64,000 nucleotides of DNA, taken from NCBI GenBank assembly GCA_963281155.1, contig CAUJLY010000001.1, forward strand, positions 6,386,001 to 6,450,000. The letters are read 5' to 3'. Made by a program: the position numbers and the translations under genes. Below, in pieces: positions 24,384 to 34,944 of the stretch. Positions within the stretch are counted from its first letter, which is position 1. Each line of letters begins with the position of its first letter. The notes under the pieces are model-generated. The model was not told the DNA's origin. It searched no databases and was given only the letters and a program-made list of their open reading frames with translations. This DNA is from Rhabditophanes sp. KR3021 (Eukaryota > Nematoda > Chromadorea > Rhabditida > Alloionematidae).

Positions 24384-25404
24384 TTATGTAGACAAACAAA
24401 TGCAAATTCGTTTGAAAATAATTGACAAAACTATGGTATCTTCATTTTCCAACTTAAAGTCAAGTCTAGTAGATATTTCGGATGAAAATGTTGGTATTTC
24501 AACGTAGGTAAGCCAAGTTATGAGGCGACGTTTAATCTTTTCAACTTCATATAATGTGTATTTGGAATTGTAGCATTGAAGAGTAAAAGTTTTAATTTTT
24601 TGCTTAAAAATTAAGTGAATAAAAGCAAAGCAAAGTTCGGAAATTTTCGCAGTTACTAATTCTTGGTTTATTCCGATTTCGATGTTTTCAAATAGCTTTG
24701 TTTTTGCTAATTTATGGATTACATCTGCATTTATGTCAATTGTTTGGTAATGAGAAAAAATAGAAATTGATTTATTGCAATTTTTAAAAATTGGCAATTG
24801 CTCCAACGGTAATTCAATTAAATCTATTAGCCTTATATTCATTTGTAATTTTAAGCAATCGGTCATTGGGATATTCATCCTTAAGATATTTTCCAATTTT
24901 TCATTAGTCATCTCCGTGATGGGGGTGACATCATTTAATTGAACTCTTTTTGAGGCTGGCCAAATCTTTAAGCAATCAAAAATTTGCTGAAGAATTGGAG
25001 TAGGTGTTTTGAATAATACACGTATCAATCCAAAGTAGTGATCCTTGAAAGACATTACTTCCAACTTTTTGAAAAAATATTCGACAGATGGAAACTAAAT
25101 GAAGTAATAAAAAAGAATTAAAAAAATTTACATATTTATCGACCATTCTTGATTTCTTGCCCTCCTCGTACATTTTAAATTGACAATAAATTTGATAACT
25201 ATTTTCTGAAGCTTCTTGGGGATGAATAAATATTTCTTTAATCAAAATACTTTTCATCCTTCTAACATTGCTGACGACAATATCATTAAACTTCTTGCAA
25301 GTGAGTCTAACCTTGATAATATCAGGTACATCAGTCAAAAAGAGTATTTGCTCGATGAGTTCTATAGGTAAGTCCAGAAATTGGACGGATTCAGGTGATT
25401 GCAT
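24384..25404 (-). CDS. F-box protein
   Basis: Two exons (25132-25404, 24384-25094; 37-nt intron ending CATTTAG) give 327 residues. Residues ~9-45 are an F-box: FLDLPIELIEQILFLTDVPD followed by IIKVRLTCKKFNDIV. F-box proteins recruit substrates to SKP1-Cullin-RBX1 ubiquitin ligases. The remaining ~280 residues have alternating hydrophobic/charged strands and helices without Leu-rich-repeat regularity, similar in look to the fast-evolving FTH/F-box-A proteins of nematodes, but I cannot assign the C-terminal domain. Single-copy in this window. Substrate unknown. Confidence 0.75.
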
Positions 25405-26734
25405 GGTATGAATAACTAATTAGGACGAACTAATGAATATGGCACACAGAGAGTAAAGTTATCGACTATGCTTCAATAGTAAACGGATATGTAATGTACA
25501 ACTCAATTGTGGTAACCAGGCAACGTCTATTGTGGATATGTGTATATAATACCTTTAAAACTTAGTGTGGATAATATCTTTTGAGTCATAAGGAGATGTT
25601 GCTTTTCATAAGGCAAGCGTCTTTTTTATTATCATATAGTTTTTTAACTTCAAAGGAAGGCAAAGTTAAGATGTGTTAACAAAGCTAGACAGTTGCCAAC
25701 TTTAATGAAAGTGCTATCACGATTATCAGTTAGCTTAATATTTGAGTTAAGTTTATTTATGGAAAAAACTGTTATTTTAACATATACATACAACACAAGG
25801 TGAAGATTACAAAACTTATGGACAATATCTTAAATATGTATATATCTCGAAACACCTCAGGGAACTCTATTTGCGAAAGAAGTAATATACACACCTGGTA
25901 GCCGTCGATACATATATAAAATTAGGGAAACACCTTTTTAAGAATTGCCAATTATGATGGTTTCTTGAGATAAAGGTATTGAATAAAATTTCGCTGCAAT
26001 TTTCCAAAAATATATCACTGTCCCAAAATCAGCTGTAACTTTCGGATAGTCTGATAAATTTTTTAAACTTAAATTCCTATTCCAAAGCCCTAATTCTTTC
26101 GGTTATATAATGTTGATCATGTTAAAATTGACTTATTATCCCATACTCACTCACATCTTGTCTTGAGCAAATACTAATTTTTAAAGTGTTATCTTTAACT
26201 ATATAAAGGGTTAAAGGAAGATTACAAATCCTCAAGAACTTTGAATTATCTGAAATTTGTTTCCCTAGACATTGTTTTGGTCAACACCATTGGATACTTG
26301 AAAAGTTATTTCAGTTTCGAAATATAAATGTAAAAGATTGTGATACATTCATTACCACATAAACAAAAATAACTTAAAGGAATATCAATGAATAAGAGCG
26401 ACACAAATTCCTAAATGTTCTTATCAAAATCAGCACCACGACTAATGGAATCACCTTTTCATATGAATGTCAGAAATGAATTTTAGTTACTAGGAAAAAA
26501 TTACATCAAAAGTTTAGAATTATTATTTCAATTTAAAACTTATGACAAATTGTAATTTTTATTTTGATATTCAATTTCCAAATAGGGGAGTAAGAAAAAT
26601 GTACGATGCTAAATGTTTTCATCTTTCATTTTTAAAATGATGACTCAAATCTTTTCCTCAAATTAGTATAAAAATCAAAGACATTTTAGAAAGCCGCAAT
26701 TTAGGCTTGTTTCATTTGAATCTATTCAAAAACC
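25405..26734. other. Intergenic region between divergent genes
   Basis: 1.3 kb of AT-rich sequence between the F-box gene (minus) and the hendecad-repeat gene (plus). Apart from the TATA-like site near 26667 I see no coding exon, RNA gene or repeat. Confidence 0.4.
26667..26674 (+). promoter_or_regulatory. TATA-box-like element
   Basis: TATAAAAA lies 61-68 bases before the ATG of the hendecad-repeat gene, leaving room for a ~35-base 5' UTR. A similar element sits at the same spacing before the secreted gene at 61.3 kb, which supports it. Confidence 0.4.
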
Positions 26735-27727
26735 ATGTTTACTCCTTCTAAGTTTAGTATTTTACTATTTGCTGCTTGTTTCGTAACTTCAGCCTATACA
26801 TGCTCTAAGGCTTCTGATCAATTGCATTTTGCAGGTGAAATTATACAAACGCCTTTAACTGAAGGCTCCGTAATTTGCGATTCTGAAGTCACAGGTGGTG
26901 CAATTGATGGCAATGGGACTTTTACCAAAATTACTGAAATCATAGCTACTGGTGGTCAAAAAAAAGATTCAAACATTGAACCATTTAATTTTTCTGTTGG
27001 TAAGGAAGAAAATGTAACAGGAGCATTGAATGTTCAATGCAAATGTGCATCAACAATTGCAGGTGGAAAAAATGAGTCTGGTATTGTAAGCTTTGCTTTA
27101 AAGCCAAGAGATAATATCAAGTTTGAATATTCTTGCAGTGAAGATAATACTGAAGCTCCAACATTTAAAGACCTGACTCCTTTAACACTTGATGAAGAAA
27201 GAGCTAAACTAGAAGAAGGTAAAGTCAAAACAGCTATAGAAGCTAAAGCAATTAAAGACAACGCAAATAAGGATGCTAACATAGTCATAACTAATGCAAA
27301 AAAAGAAGCTAGAAGAATGAGAGACAGCGCACTTAAGGATGCTAAGATAATTATAATTAATGCAGAAAATGACGCTAACGTAACTAACGCCAATGCGGAA
27401 AATGAAGCTAGAAAAATTAGAGACGACGCACTTAAGAATGCTAAGATAATTATAATTAATGCAGAAAATGACGCTGACAAAACTAACGCCAATGCAGAAA
27501 ATGAAGCTAAAAAAATTAGAGACGACGCACTTACGAATGCTAAGATAATTATAATTAATGCAGAAAATGACGCTAACACAACTAACGCCAATGCAGAAAA
27601 TGAAGCTAAAAAATCTAACGGTGAGAATGCTGCAGAAAGTGAAACAACTACAGACAGAGTAATCACAAAAACTACGCCAATCCCAGTGAATAATGACACA
27701 GCTGATAACGATAATGAAAAAATCTAA
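26735..27727 (+). CDS. Secreted protein with 33-residue (3 x 11) helical repeats
   Basis: Intronless gene of 330 residues. Residues 1-22 are a signal peptide. Residues ~23-135 form a small domain with about five Cys (including CKC), of unknown family. From ~residue 150 the chain is one long charged helix: degenerate copies followed by near-perfect repeats of 33 residues (AKIIIINAENDAN.. / ..NANAENEA / KIRDDALKN). Each repeat divides into three 11-residue units starting Asn-Ala or Asp-Ala, the hendecad spacing of right-handed coiled coils and of group 3 LEA proteins. A run of four Ile recurs in each unit. The last ~40 residues are polar and Thr-rich. It is secreted, so extracellular or lumenal; function unknown. 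Antisense open frames here come from the repeat. Confidence 0.75.
   Translation: MFTPSKFSILLFAACFVTSAYTCSKASDQLHFAGEIIQTPLTEGSVICDSEVTGGAIDGNGTFTKITEIIATGGQKKDSNIEPFNFSVGKEENVTGALNVQCKCASTIAGGKNESGIVSFALKPRDNIKFEYSCSEDNTEAPTFKDLTPLTLDEERAKLEEGKVKTAIEAKAIKDNANKDANIVITNAKKEARRMRDSALKDAKIIIINAENDANVTNANAENEARKIRDDALKNAKIIIINAENDADKTNANAENEAKKIRDDALTNAKIIIINAENDANTTNANAENEAKKSNGENAAESETTTDRVITKTTPIPVNNDTADNDNEKI
27341..27616 (+). repeat. 99-bp in-frame coding tandem repeat, ~2.8 copies
   Basis: Copies start with GCTAAGATAATTATAATTAA at 27341, 27440 and 27539, exactly 99 bases apart, with a few substitutions between copies; an older diverged copy precedes them (~27230-27340). The high nucleotide identity suggests recent duplication or gene conversion. 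Confidence 0.9.
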
Positions 27728-27907
27728 ACATCGCCGAATAGATCTGTCCAACCCCTCAAAAAAACTTAAAGTCGACTTTTTCAGCAAAATCGGCTTTGTA
27801 ATAAAAACTTCTTACAAACTAACTTTTTCTTATTATTCGTAAAAAAATAAAAATAATCAAAAATGTAATTTAAAATATGCAATTAATATTCTTATAAATA
27901 ATGTAAC

Positions 27908-28671
27908 TTAGGAGATTTTACGAGATTCGATGGAATGATCATGAAGAAATAGTAAATTTGAAATATTTTCAGTTGTAAGTTTTTGTCTTCTAGCCGATAT
28001 AATAAATCCAAGTCTTGAAAATCCAGACTCACTTTTAATTGAAGCAGATGGTACAAGTGAGTAATTTTAGTAAAGTTTTCAATTTGAGCAATCTTGAATC
28101 CGTTTTGTTTCAAATATTCTGGAATTGAAATAAATCTTCAGTAAGTAGGGACTTGTATTGTGTTACATAATTTGACTGGTTCATAACAGAATCAAAACAT
28201 CGCCTATTAAATTTGCCTATACTTTGAAAAACAATTAAATTGTCAAAATTGAAATTTGCTTCAATTCATTCTATTGATTCGTATTGAATAAATCTAGATG
28301 ATAAGTCATATTAGGATTGCAAAAAACGGCTTCTTAGAGAATTTTATTTTTGGAGCAAATTGAAATCGGGTTTTTGTGTCTTTAATTAAATGTTCTTTAT
28401 ATTTCTTCAATTCATTTTCATTATTTGCGTAATATAATCTATATACTTCTTGATCTTCTACTTCTGTCAAGTTTTAATCAGTACCTAAATCATTCCCATA
28501 TGCCGCATCGACATTTTCATCATTCAAATCAGAAGTTAATGTCTTTGTTTCAATTTCTAAAGCATCAATTTGGAATTCTGGTATATTAGAGAGTTCTTTT
28601 ATGCGATTATTGAACAATTCCAAATAGTGAATTATACTTTTAGTTTGAGGAGAAAGTATATACAGTGACAT
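27908..28671 (-). pseudogene. Decayed hAT-family transposase (C-terminal part)
   Basis: On the minus strand the last ~60 codons (stop at 27908) read VPSASIKSESGFSRLGF, then IISARRQKLTTENISNLLFL, then HDH: the hAT C-terminal dimerisation motif, where 'S.E..FS..G.I....R..L..EN...L.FL' is typical. Upstream, broken pieces continue in several frames with stops (NLTEVEDQEVYRLYYANNEN near 28430; IIHYLELFNNRIKELSNIP near 28590). At least three in-frame stops or shifts show it is dead. No hAT terminal inverted repeats or 8-bp target duplications were recognised. Confidence 0.7.
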
Positions 28672-28797
28672 CTCTTTATAATAAAAAAGAAATTTTTGGT
28701 TGGCTTTGGAGTTAATTTACATATTTTAATCCGAGTATAATGAACAACTGTTTATAGTGAACAAAAATCTCAGTCCCGTCGGTGCTCACTATAGACA
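28663..28797. repeat. Tigger/pogo-like terminal inverted repeat or MITE fragment
   Basis: CAGTGACATCTCTTTATAAT at 28663 resembles the CAGT...CTCTCTATAA ends of pogo/Tigger-type Tc1-mariner elements. Within 130 bases it is followed by TATAATGAACAACTG, TTTATAGTGAACAAAA and GGTGCTCACTATAGACA, the kind of TATAGTGA-type subterminal words these elements carry. It abuts the hAT remnant. The other end of the element was not found. Confidence 0.4.
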
Positions 28798-29407
28798 CAT
28801 TGTCAAATAGCCAAGTGTAGAAATGAGCTAATCATTTAGCACATAAAACTTGAAGTACTCCTATGCCCTAGGATCAATTTTTAGTCAAATCGGGCAAGTG
28901 ATTAAAAGTTAGTAGCATTTACTTTTTGGCCATCATAAACAAAATACCCTTACATTAACATTTGCGGAAGAATATTTTTTTGCGAGCTAATATGTTCCCG
29001 AATTCAACTTTGGTAGCTTATAATTTTTTTCTCTGTCAAAGAATGAATCGCTTTTGGTAGTGTCATCGTGATAAATAGTATAAAAAATAAATGTTGTTAT
29101 GCGTTTTTTTAATGACCACAAACCCCACCACGAATATCATTCTTCCAACTTGTTCCAAGTACAAATTTATTACTTTGATAGGTGAAGTTTTTGATGAAAG
29201 TTTTATCGACAAATAAAACTTACTTTGATTTATCTTTTTATTCATTGGTGACAAATTCTGATCACACCTAAAATTTTATCTTATTTTTAGAATGTTTATT
29301 GTTATTCCTTTTTGTTATCTTAAAATACGTGGTCTTTGTTGGGTGTAGTATTTAATCGTGTATTTTTTATCTATCATTGATGTCATCTTTTAGATATAAA
29401 AGACTTT
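28798..29407. other. Intergenic, transposon-flanking sequence
   Basis: About 600 AT-rich bases between the transposon debris and GNA1. A 63-codon minus-strand frame at 29063-29254 looks like chance. Confidence 0.35.
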
Positions 29408-30028
29408 ATGGTAACAGACCGCAGCCACATCCAAATGCCAGAATCCAGCGATACAAGTTAGTTTTTTGACATCATTTTTTAAATTACACTTAATTATTGA
29501 TATTAATTAATTATTTCAGCCTTATTTGACTCAAATATACTCTTAAAGCATGTTACTAAAGAACTTCCAGATGGTTTTTTGATGAGACCACTGCAATTTA
29601 ATGATTATGAGAAAGGATACCTCTCTTTGCTGGGTGAACTTACGTCAGTAGGCAAAATTTCAAGGGGGAAATGGAACGAACGCTTCAATTCTATGAGAGA
29701 AGCGAATGGAGGTGAGCAATCTTATTACGTTGTTGTAATCGAAGATCTAGCAAAAAACCAAGTTGTTGCCTCTGCTACCTTGGTCATTGAATTCAAATTT
29801 ATTCACGGAGCTGGATCTCGCGGAAGGGTAGAAGATGTTGTTTGTGACACGGCTTATAGAGGAAGGAGATTTGCTCAAGGCCTTAACACTACTCTCGTTT
29901 CACTGGCCAAAAGTTTAGGTGTTTACAAAATATCATTAGAGTGCAAAGATTCTTTAATTTCATATTATGAATTGTTTGGATTTGTAAAAGATTGTGGCAA
30001 CAACTTTTTGGTTCAGAGATTTGATTAA
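29408..30028 (+). CDS. GNA1: Glucosamine-6-phosphate N-acetyltransferase
   Basis: Two exons (29408-29456, 29520-30028; 63-nt intron ending TTTCAG) give 185 residues, the normal size for this GNAT-fold enzyme. It moves acetyl from acetyl-CoA to glucosamine-6-phosphate in the hexosamine pathway that makes UDP-GlcNAc for chitin and glycans. Seen in the sequence: the substrate-side GKISRGKW and FNSM region, the VVASATLVIEFKFIHGAGSR strand pair, the acetyl-CoA loop VEDVVCDTAYRGRRFAQGL (RxxRFA in place of the commoner RGKxLG), and the C-terminal YKISLECKD...YELFGF with the conserved Tyr. Nematodes need it for eggshell chitin (known for C. elegans gna-2). All key regions look intact, so it should be active. 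AAATAAAATAA follows the stop. Confidence 0.92.
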
Positions 30029-30921
30029 ATATATATAAATACATTCAAGCCTTAATTTGAAAATAAAATAATTATTTATATTTATATTTTACATGTGTTC
30101 TTAAACAAAAACAATCTTCGTTTGCTTATGTTATGAGCATCAAACAACATACGAAAATTCAAAATCTGTTTACATTTTCCGTAGAGATATTTATAAATGT
30201 ACAAAACCAATTAACTATTCTCAAATATAAGTTTATGCCGTATCGTTAATACTTTCAATTTTTAAAAAACGTTACATTTATTAAGCTAACTTAAGCATGC
30301 AGTAATATGTCTAATTACTTGTTTCAATTCAAATTCATATATTATTAGAATTGAAACACAACGTCACATTCTAAACCTCTTTTTTGAATGCCGAAATTAT
30401 TTTTCCTTGTTTTGGCAGAAGTATGAATCATGAGTACTTTAAATGTACGTGTCACATTCGCCGTTTATTATTATATTCAAACGATGAATAAACCCATTAA
30501 TTAATCTTCGTCGAAACCCCCATAACATACACTTACTCCTACATACACACCTTGAGACTTTTAAAATACCATGTGCCATTTGAATTAAATTCATTATATA
30601 TAAAGTTTACAAAAACAATGCCTTTTACTCATTAACCATATATTTTGTGTCTTCGTCAAATAAACATATCCAAAAAGTCTTCCACACATACCTATTTGCT
30701 TCGCATAAAATATTATTTTCAGCTTCCCAAGAAACTCTCATTACTTCCTTTTTCATTTTTTTAACAACCATAATTACATTCAGTTAAATAAGCATGTTAG
30801 GCATCATTTTGTTTTTGTGATGGAAGGCTTTGTTTAATACAAATATTTTTTAATCAAAAAACGATAATATTGAGGTTTCTAAGTTTAGAAAGTACAACAT
30901 TAATAATTTCTTTTAAGAAGT
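30029..30921. other. Intergenic region
   Basis: About 890 AT-rich bases, holding the GNA1 polyadenylation signal at its start and the promoter of the mucin-like gene at its end. No feature recognised. Confidence 0.4.
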
Positions 30922-32055
30922 ATGTTGAAGGTATTATTTGCTTTAGTTATTCTCTTAATTTGTATTTGTTGTCCAATTAATGGTACCCTACAAGATGATT
31001 GTAACATCTATGGGCAAACGACAAATTCATCCATCATAGATGTAACTTTCTACAAAGATACCTGCTATCTAAAAATCAACTTAGCTATGAGTTCATATTC
31101 TGGCATCACGCCGCAGTGTAATACAGCAATGTCTAAGATTGGAGCTGTTTGCGGAATAGTTAATGTAGAGTCTCCAGCCGTGGTTACGGCTATGATAGGA
31201 GCTGGTATTTTTAAGGTAATTTGACATCAAACTACGTTTAACTTATTTCATTAGTCGAATGACACATTCTTTACGTCATACTTTCGAGGAAATTGTACCG
31301 TGGACTGGAAAAACAAACTTCCTACTTCAGACATTACTCCCTACAATGGAACCTGGAGTCTGCCTGCTCAAAATGTAGGCTGTGACAACAAAGTTACAGC
31401 TTTTACGGTAAATCCAGACTATATAGGTACAATTTTTAATTTTAATCTTTTAGAATAACAATGTCATCGCAACTACAATTGCTCAAAACACAACCTCGTT
31501 TGTTTGTCAATGCGTTAAGAGTTCGTTTATTCTAAATTCAGAGGGTATTTTTTAAATTTAAAAATGTTTAACAATTAACAACATCAAATAATTTCACAAA
31601 TTAACTGGTACTTATCATTTGACTGAATTTTAGGTGCAGCTGTTTCATCGACAACCGTTGGAGCTACGGCAACCACTATAGGAAGTATGAGTACGGCAAC
31701 TAGTAGTGTAACAGCTATCCCAGCCATAACCACGACAAAAACGGTAATTGCCAGCAGTAGTGTACCTTCAATAACAACGATCAGTCCACTTTCTACAGCA
31801 ACCATGACAACCTTACCTAGTTTGAGTACGATTTTGTCGGGAGTATCAACGACAATGGCTCCATCCGCTACTACTGTTGTCGGGGGATCAAGCCCTCCTC
31901 CATCCGGTTCTGTTGCACCCGGAGTTACTACACTCGCACCCACAACCACAACAAAAGGTGCGAGGAAAAAAAATATTTTTTCCCTTGAACTAGTTTTTGT
32001 AATTTCATTTTTGTCGCTTGTTATCAAATATTATTTTGATGATTTGAATCGCTAA
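30922..32055 (+). CDS. Mucin-like membrane-anchored protein
   Basis: Four exons (30922-31215, 31255-31407, 31454-31544, 31634-32055) join in frame to 319 residues. Residues 1-21 are a signal peptide. An N-terminal domain of ~160 residues has about ten Cys and several NxS/T sites (e.g. RGNCTVDW, QNTTSFVCQCV); I do not recognise it. It is followed by ~115 residues almost wholly of Ser, Thr, Ala, Val and Pro (a mucin stalk for O-glycosylation), then KKN and a hydrophobic segment (LELVFVISFLSLVIKYYF) with a short charged tail, so it is a type I membrane protein, less likely GPI-anchored. The plan recalls nematode surface-coat mucins. The TSP1 gene at 50 kb has the same stalk type but different cysteine domains. 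Confidence 0.65.
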
Positions 32056-33579
32056 TGATGTAATTTTATATAAAGCTTTATTTGTAAATAAAACCCACAT
32101 TAAATGACATCACTTAATGGGAGCTTACAAAACTAAAAATAACGCTTTGTAAGAAAACACTCAAAGTCTCCACTTTGCAAGAATGTTTTTTAAAAAATAA
32201 CAACAAAAAGCATCTTTATGCAAATGGATAAATTGGAAACCTAAAAAACTCAGTAATTCGCATGTTTCAAACAATCATTTGTGTAAATTACATTTTTAAC
32301 AATTTTTGCATGCATTTTTCAACGTTTATTTTCACTGGTTGTGATCCTCGTTTCTTTAATTTTAAATCATAACGAAGATGCGATAATTGTAAAACAAAAT
32401 ATATTATGCAAAAAGATCATTTTCTTTATTTTTGACCAGTGATCGTCGAATGCTTAGTCCAATCGGGCTCACGAAACATTTTCGCTTCCACATTCTTAAT
32501 GCTCTTTTCGATGAGTCTAACTTTATGACATAAATTCTTATATTTTCTAACAAATTACATTTTTATGCACCCAAATCTACATATCATCCCGTGGTTACGG
32601 AAGGACTCGTCCAAATCGCCTAAACAAAAAATGTCTCTCAGAATACTTCGTATGACTCATTTGGACTTCCATAGGAAAAGTTTTCAACGTGACTTACATG
32701 ACACCTTCGCTAAAACGACTATTCTCGACGGTTACTCGGCCGGGAATGAGTCAAATAAAAATGTTTTATACCATTCTTCCTAGTTTTCGATCCTCTTTCG
32801 AATGGGTATAATATCGAGATTGTATGTCAACTTCTAATTGTTGATCCTACCTTTAACCCCTCGCCTACACTTTATAATGAAAAAAAATCAGAAACCAAAA
32901 AAGTAGGTATTTTAGAATTTTTCTTCTTTCAAATGCCACTAATTTTAAAAAATTTGATGCGCCCATTAAGAAGCTGAGAATGTATGCTTACTTTAATTTA
33001 TAATAGATATGTCAATGAATTTTTAATAATGTAAAGGGTTCTCCTAAAATATACATTTTATTATATGCATATTACTGTTACACATCATTCTATATATACT
33101 AATAACATGCTCATAATAAACTGATTGGATATTATCTATGATGCTATTTATTGTGTTAATGAACCTATCGTTGTGGTTCCTCTTAGGGGTCTTTTATGAA
33201 CCACTGAACAAATAAATGGTCTGTATCTTTACAATCGACGCTGAAAAGTGGATTTTTAAAATACTCTCTATTTTGAGAATGAAATCACAACTATATTTAG
33301 AGCATTAATTTTGTTTCTAAATGCTCTCAAATTCTTTTGAACAGTTCAAAATAACCACAATACATCAGTAAATTCATTACATATTATTCCACAAACAAAT
33401 AATGTGTTAACTTTTGCCCACTTACTCATTTAGGCTGTCAGTGTATTATTAAATGTATTTATATTATGGTTAACAATTCAAAATTTATCTTATAAAGAAA
33501 ATTGGAAAAAGGTCATTCCTTTGATTCAAAAACTTATTACTGCACCATCTTGCGTTAAGTCTTTTTTTTGATAAAAAAG
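32056..33579. other. Intergenic region with possible gene fragments
   Basis: 1.5 kb between the mucin-like and TraB genes. Most of it is plain AT-rich DNA. The part at 32426-32780 is less AT-rich and shows short protein-like frames on both strands (see the fragment listed there). Confidence 0.35.
32426..32760 (-). pseudogene. Possible exon fragments of an unidentified gene
   Basis: Minus-strand frame 32426-32521 reads RLIEKSIKNVEAKMF, then REPDWTKHSTITGQK and a stop: 31 residues with strong protein character. Upstream pieces read GDLDESFRNHGMICRFG (near 32600) after a TTTGTTTAG acceptor and IPGRVTVENSRFSEGV (near 32720) before a GTAAGT donor, but the phases do not join cleanly. The plus strand of part of this interval has a 72-codon frame (32565-32783) that looks less natural. 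Most likely a broken gene copy; identity unknown. Confidence 0.3.
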
Positions 33580-34690
33580 ATGCACAAGTACAATGATTTA
33601 GCTGATTTTGACAATAAAAGTTCAATTGATCATGAAGGTAATATTATTTTGGGAAGCATTGGTGGTTTAAAATAACTTTTTAGATAGACTACAAGCTCAG
33701 TTAGCAAACCATACGCCTGTCAAAAAAGAAAGTATCTTGATTGAAAGGTTTGCGTTTAATAGAACAAGACACGACATCATCCCTACCAGCAATATTGTTG
33801 AATTAAAGCACGCAACTGTGCCTAGGACTCATCTCGACAACTTTGGAATAGAAGGTGGTAGACTCTATTTAGAAGGGAAAATTTACCTCTATGGAATAAG
33901 GAAAACGACAAAGTACCTCGATTTGGGTATAGCTGAATTTATTCAGAATGCATCACCTGACTGTGTCTTACTCGAATTATGCAATGAACGAAAATATATA
34001 ATCAACTCGGCTGATCCTGATGCAGAAATCAAGAAAAAGGGCTACGTTCGTGGCAAACTAGGAAGGTTAATATCAAGTCACGGAGTCTTGCATGCTTTTC
34101 TTCACGTTATTTTTGAAATTCATGAATACAGAACTGCTCAGGATCGTTCAATTGCTCCAAACTCTATTTTAAGAGAAGCTTCATTAGAGGGCAGGAAAAT
34201 GATGGGAACAAAAGTGTACTTTGTGGATCGAGATTACAATATCAGCATCGAAAGATTAATTCGATCGTTATCGTGTTGGGCAAAGATAAAGTTGTTGTAT
34301 CAGGCTATTTTTTGGTTCAATTATGATTTGACAGCAAAAGTAAGACTAGACAATAGCCCTTTGCTTGTTCTAAGCACAAATTCAATTTTTCAAAAAGTAT
34401 GGGGAAATGAAAGGGATCAGTACATGGCTAAGGGAATTTATGAAATTTACAATGAAATGTTTACCAAAAAGATTAACGCGGCTAGGACAGGAAAGGTTCC
34501 AATGGAAGGTGTTAATATGATTGTTATTACAGATATAACTCATCTTAAAGGAATCCAAACTTATTACGGCACGAATATTGACATTTTAAAGTTAATTCAA
34601 TTGCCTCAAACCAATTTTGGGAAATATGTCATGGGTACCATCATTGTCGGGAGTCTTCTTTGGATAGGATTTAATAAGCATTCTTCCTAG
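33580..34690 (+). CDS. TraB-domain family protein, tail-anchored
   Basis: Two exons (33580-33637, 33684-34690) give 354 residues. Residues ~60-320 fit the TraB/TRABD family: a strand plus helix (KIYLYGIRKTTKYLDLGIAE), then PDCVLLELCNER, the very typical 'PD.V.LELC..R' motif, and near the C-terminus VIVITDITHLKGI with the conserved His-Gly-type motif. The N-terminal motif that is usually G-T-x-H-x-S reads GIRKTT here, so the first conserved His is missing. The chain ends in a hydrophobic helix (MGTIIVGSLLWIGF) and five polar residues, suggesting a tail anchor, as known for TRABD at the mitochondrial outer membrane. The family resembles metal-dependent proteases of the Tiki/EreA superfamily; loss of a His suggests this copy may lack activity. 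Confidence 0.7.
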
Positions 34691-34944
34691 TTTCTGATGC
34701 AAGTATTTTAAAATTATTTAGAGACAGTTTGTTGTTATAAACTAAGTATAGTATTGTTTAGTGGGCAAATAAATTTATTTTTACAAAAATTGTTCGTAAA
34801 TATCACTTATTATTCCGTCAAATAAAGATTAGAATAGTTTGATCTTTAACACTGGTGTTATGCTACAGCAACATCTATAAAATATGCCAACTGTTGTGTA
34901 GAATTATAATATCGACTATTCACTTAGCTTTGTTTATAACAATT

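Noticed and set aside
24208..24507. 99-codon plus-strand frame
   Set aside because: Half of it is antisense to the F-box gene and it has no recognisable features.
27341..27616. CRISPR array or satellite
   Set aside because: Repeats are contiguous, in-frame and coding with no spacers, in a eukaryotic genome.
27034..27787. Two long minus-strand open frames (27034-27699 and 27209-27787)
   Set aside because: They lie opposite the 99-bp repeats, which lack stops in several frames; their peptides are monotonous copies of the repeat in antisense.
31584..32027. 147-codon minus-strand frame rich in Val/Thr/Ala
   Set aside because: Antisense of the mucin stalk, which has real exons and in-frame splice sites on the plus strand.
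32565..32783. 72-codon plus-strand frame
   Set aside because: Less protein-like than the minus-strand fragments over the same interval; no splice or start support.
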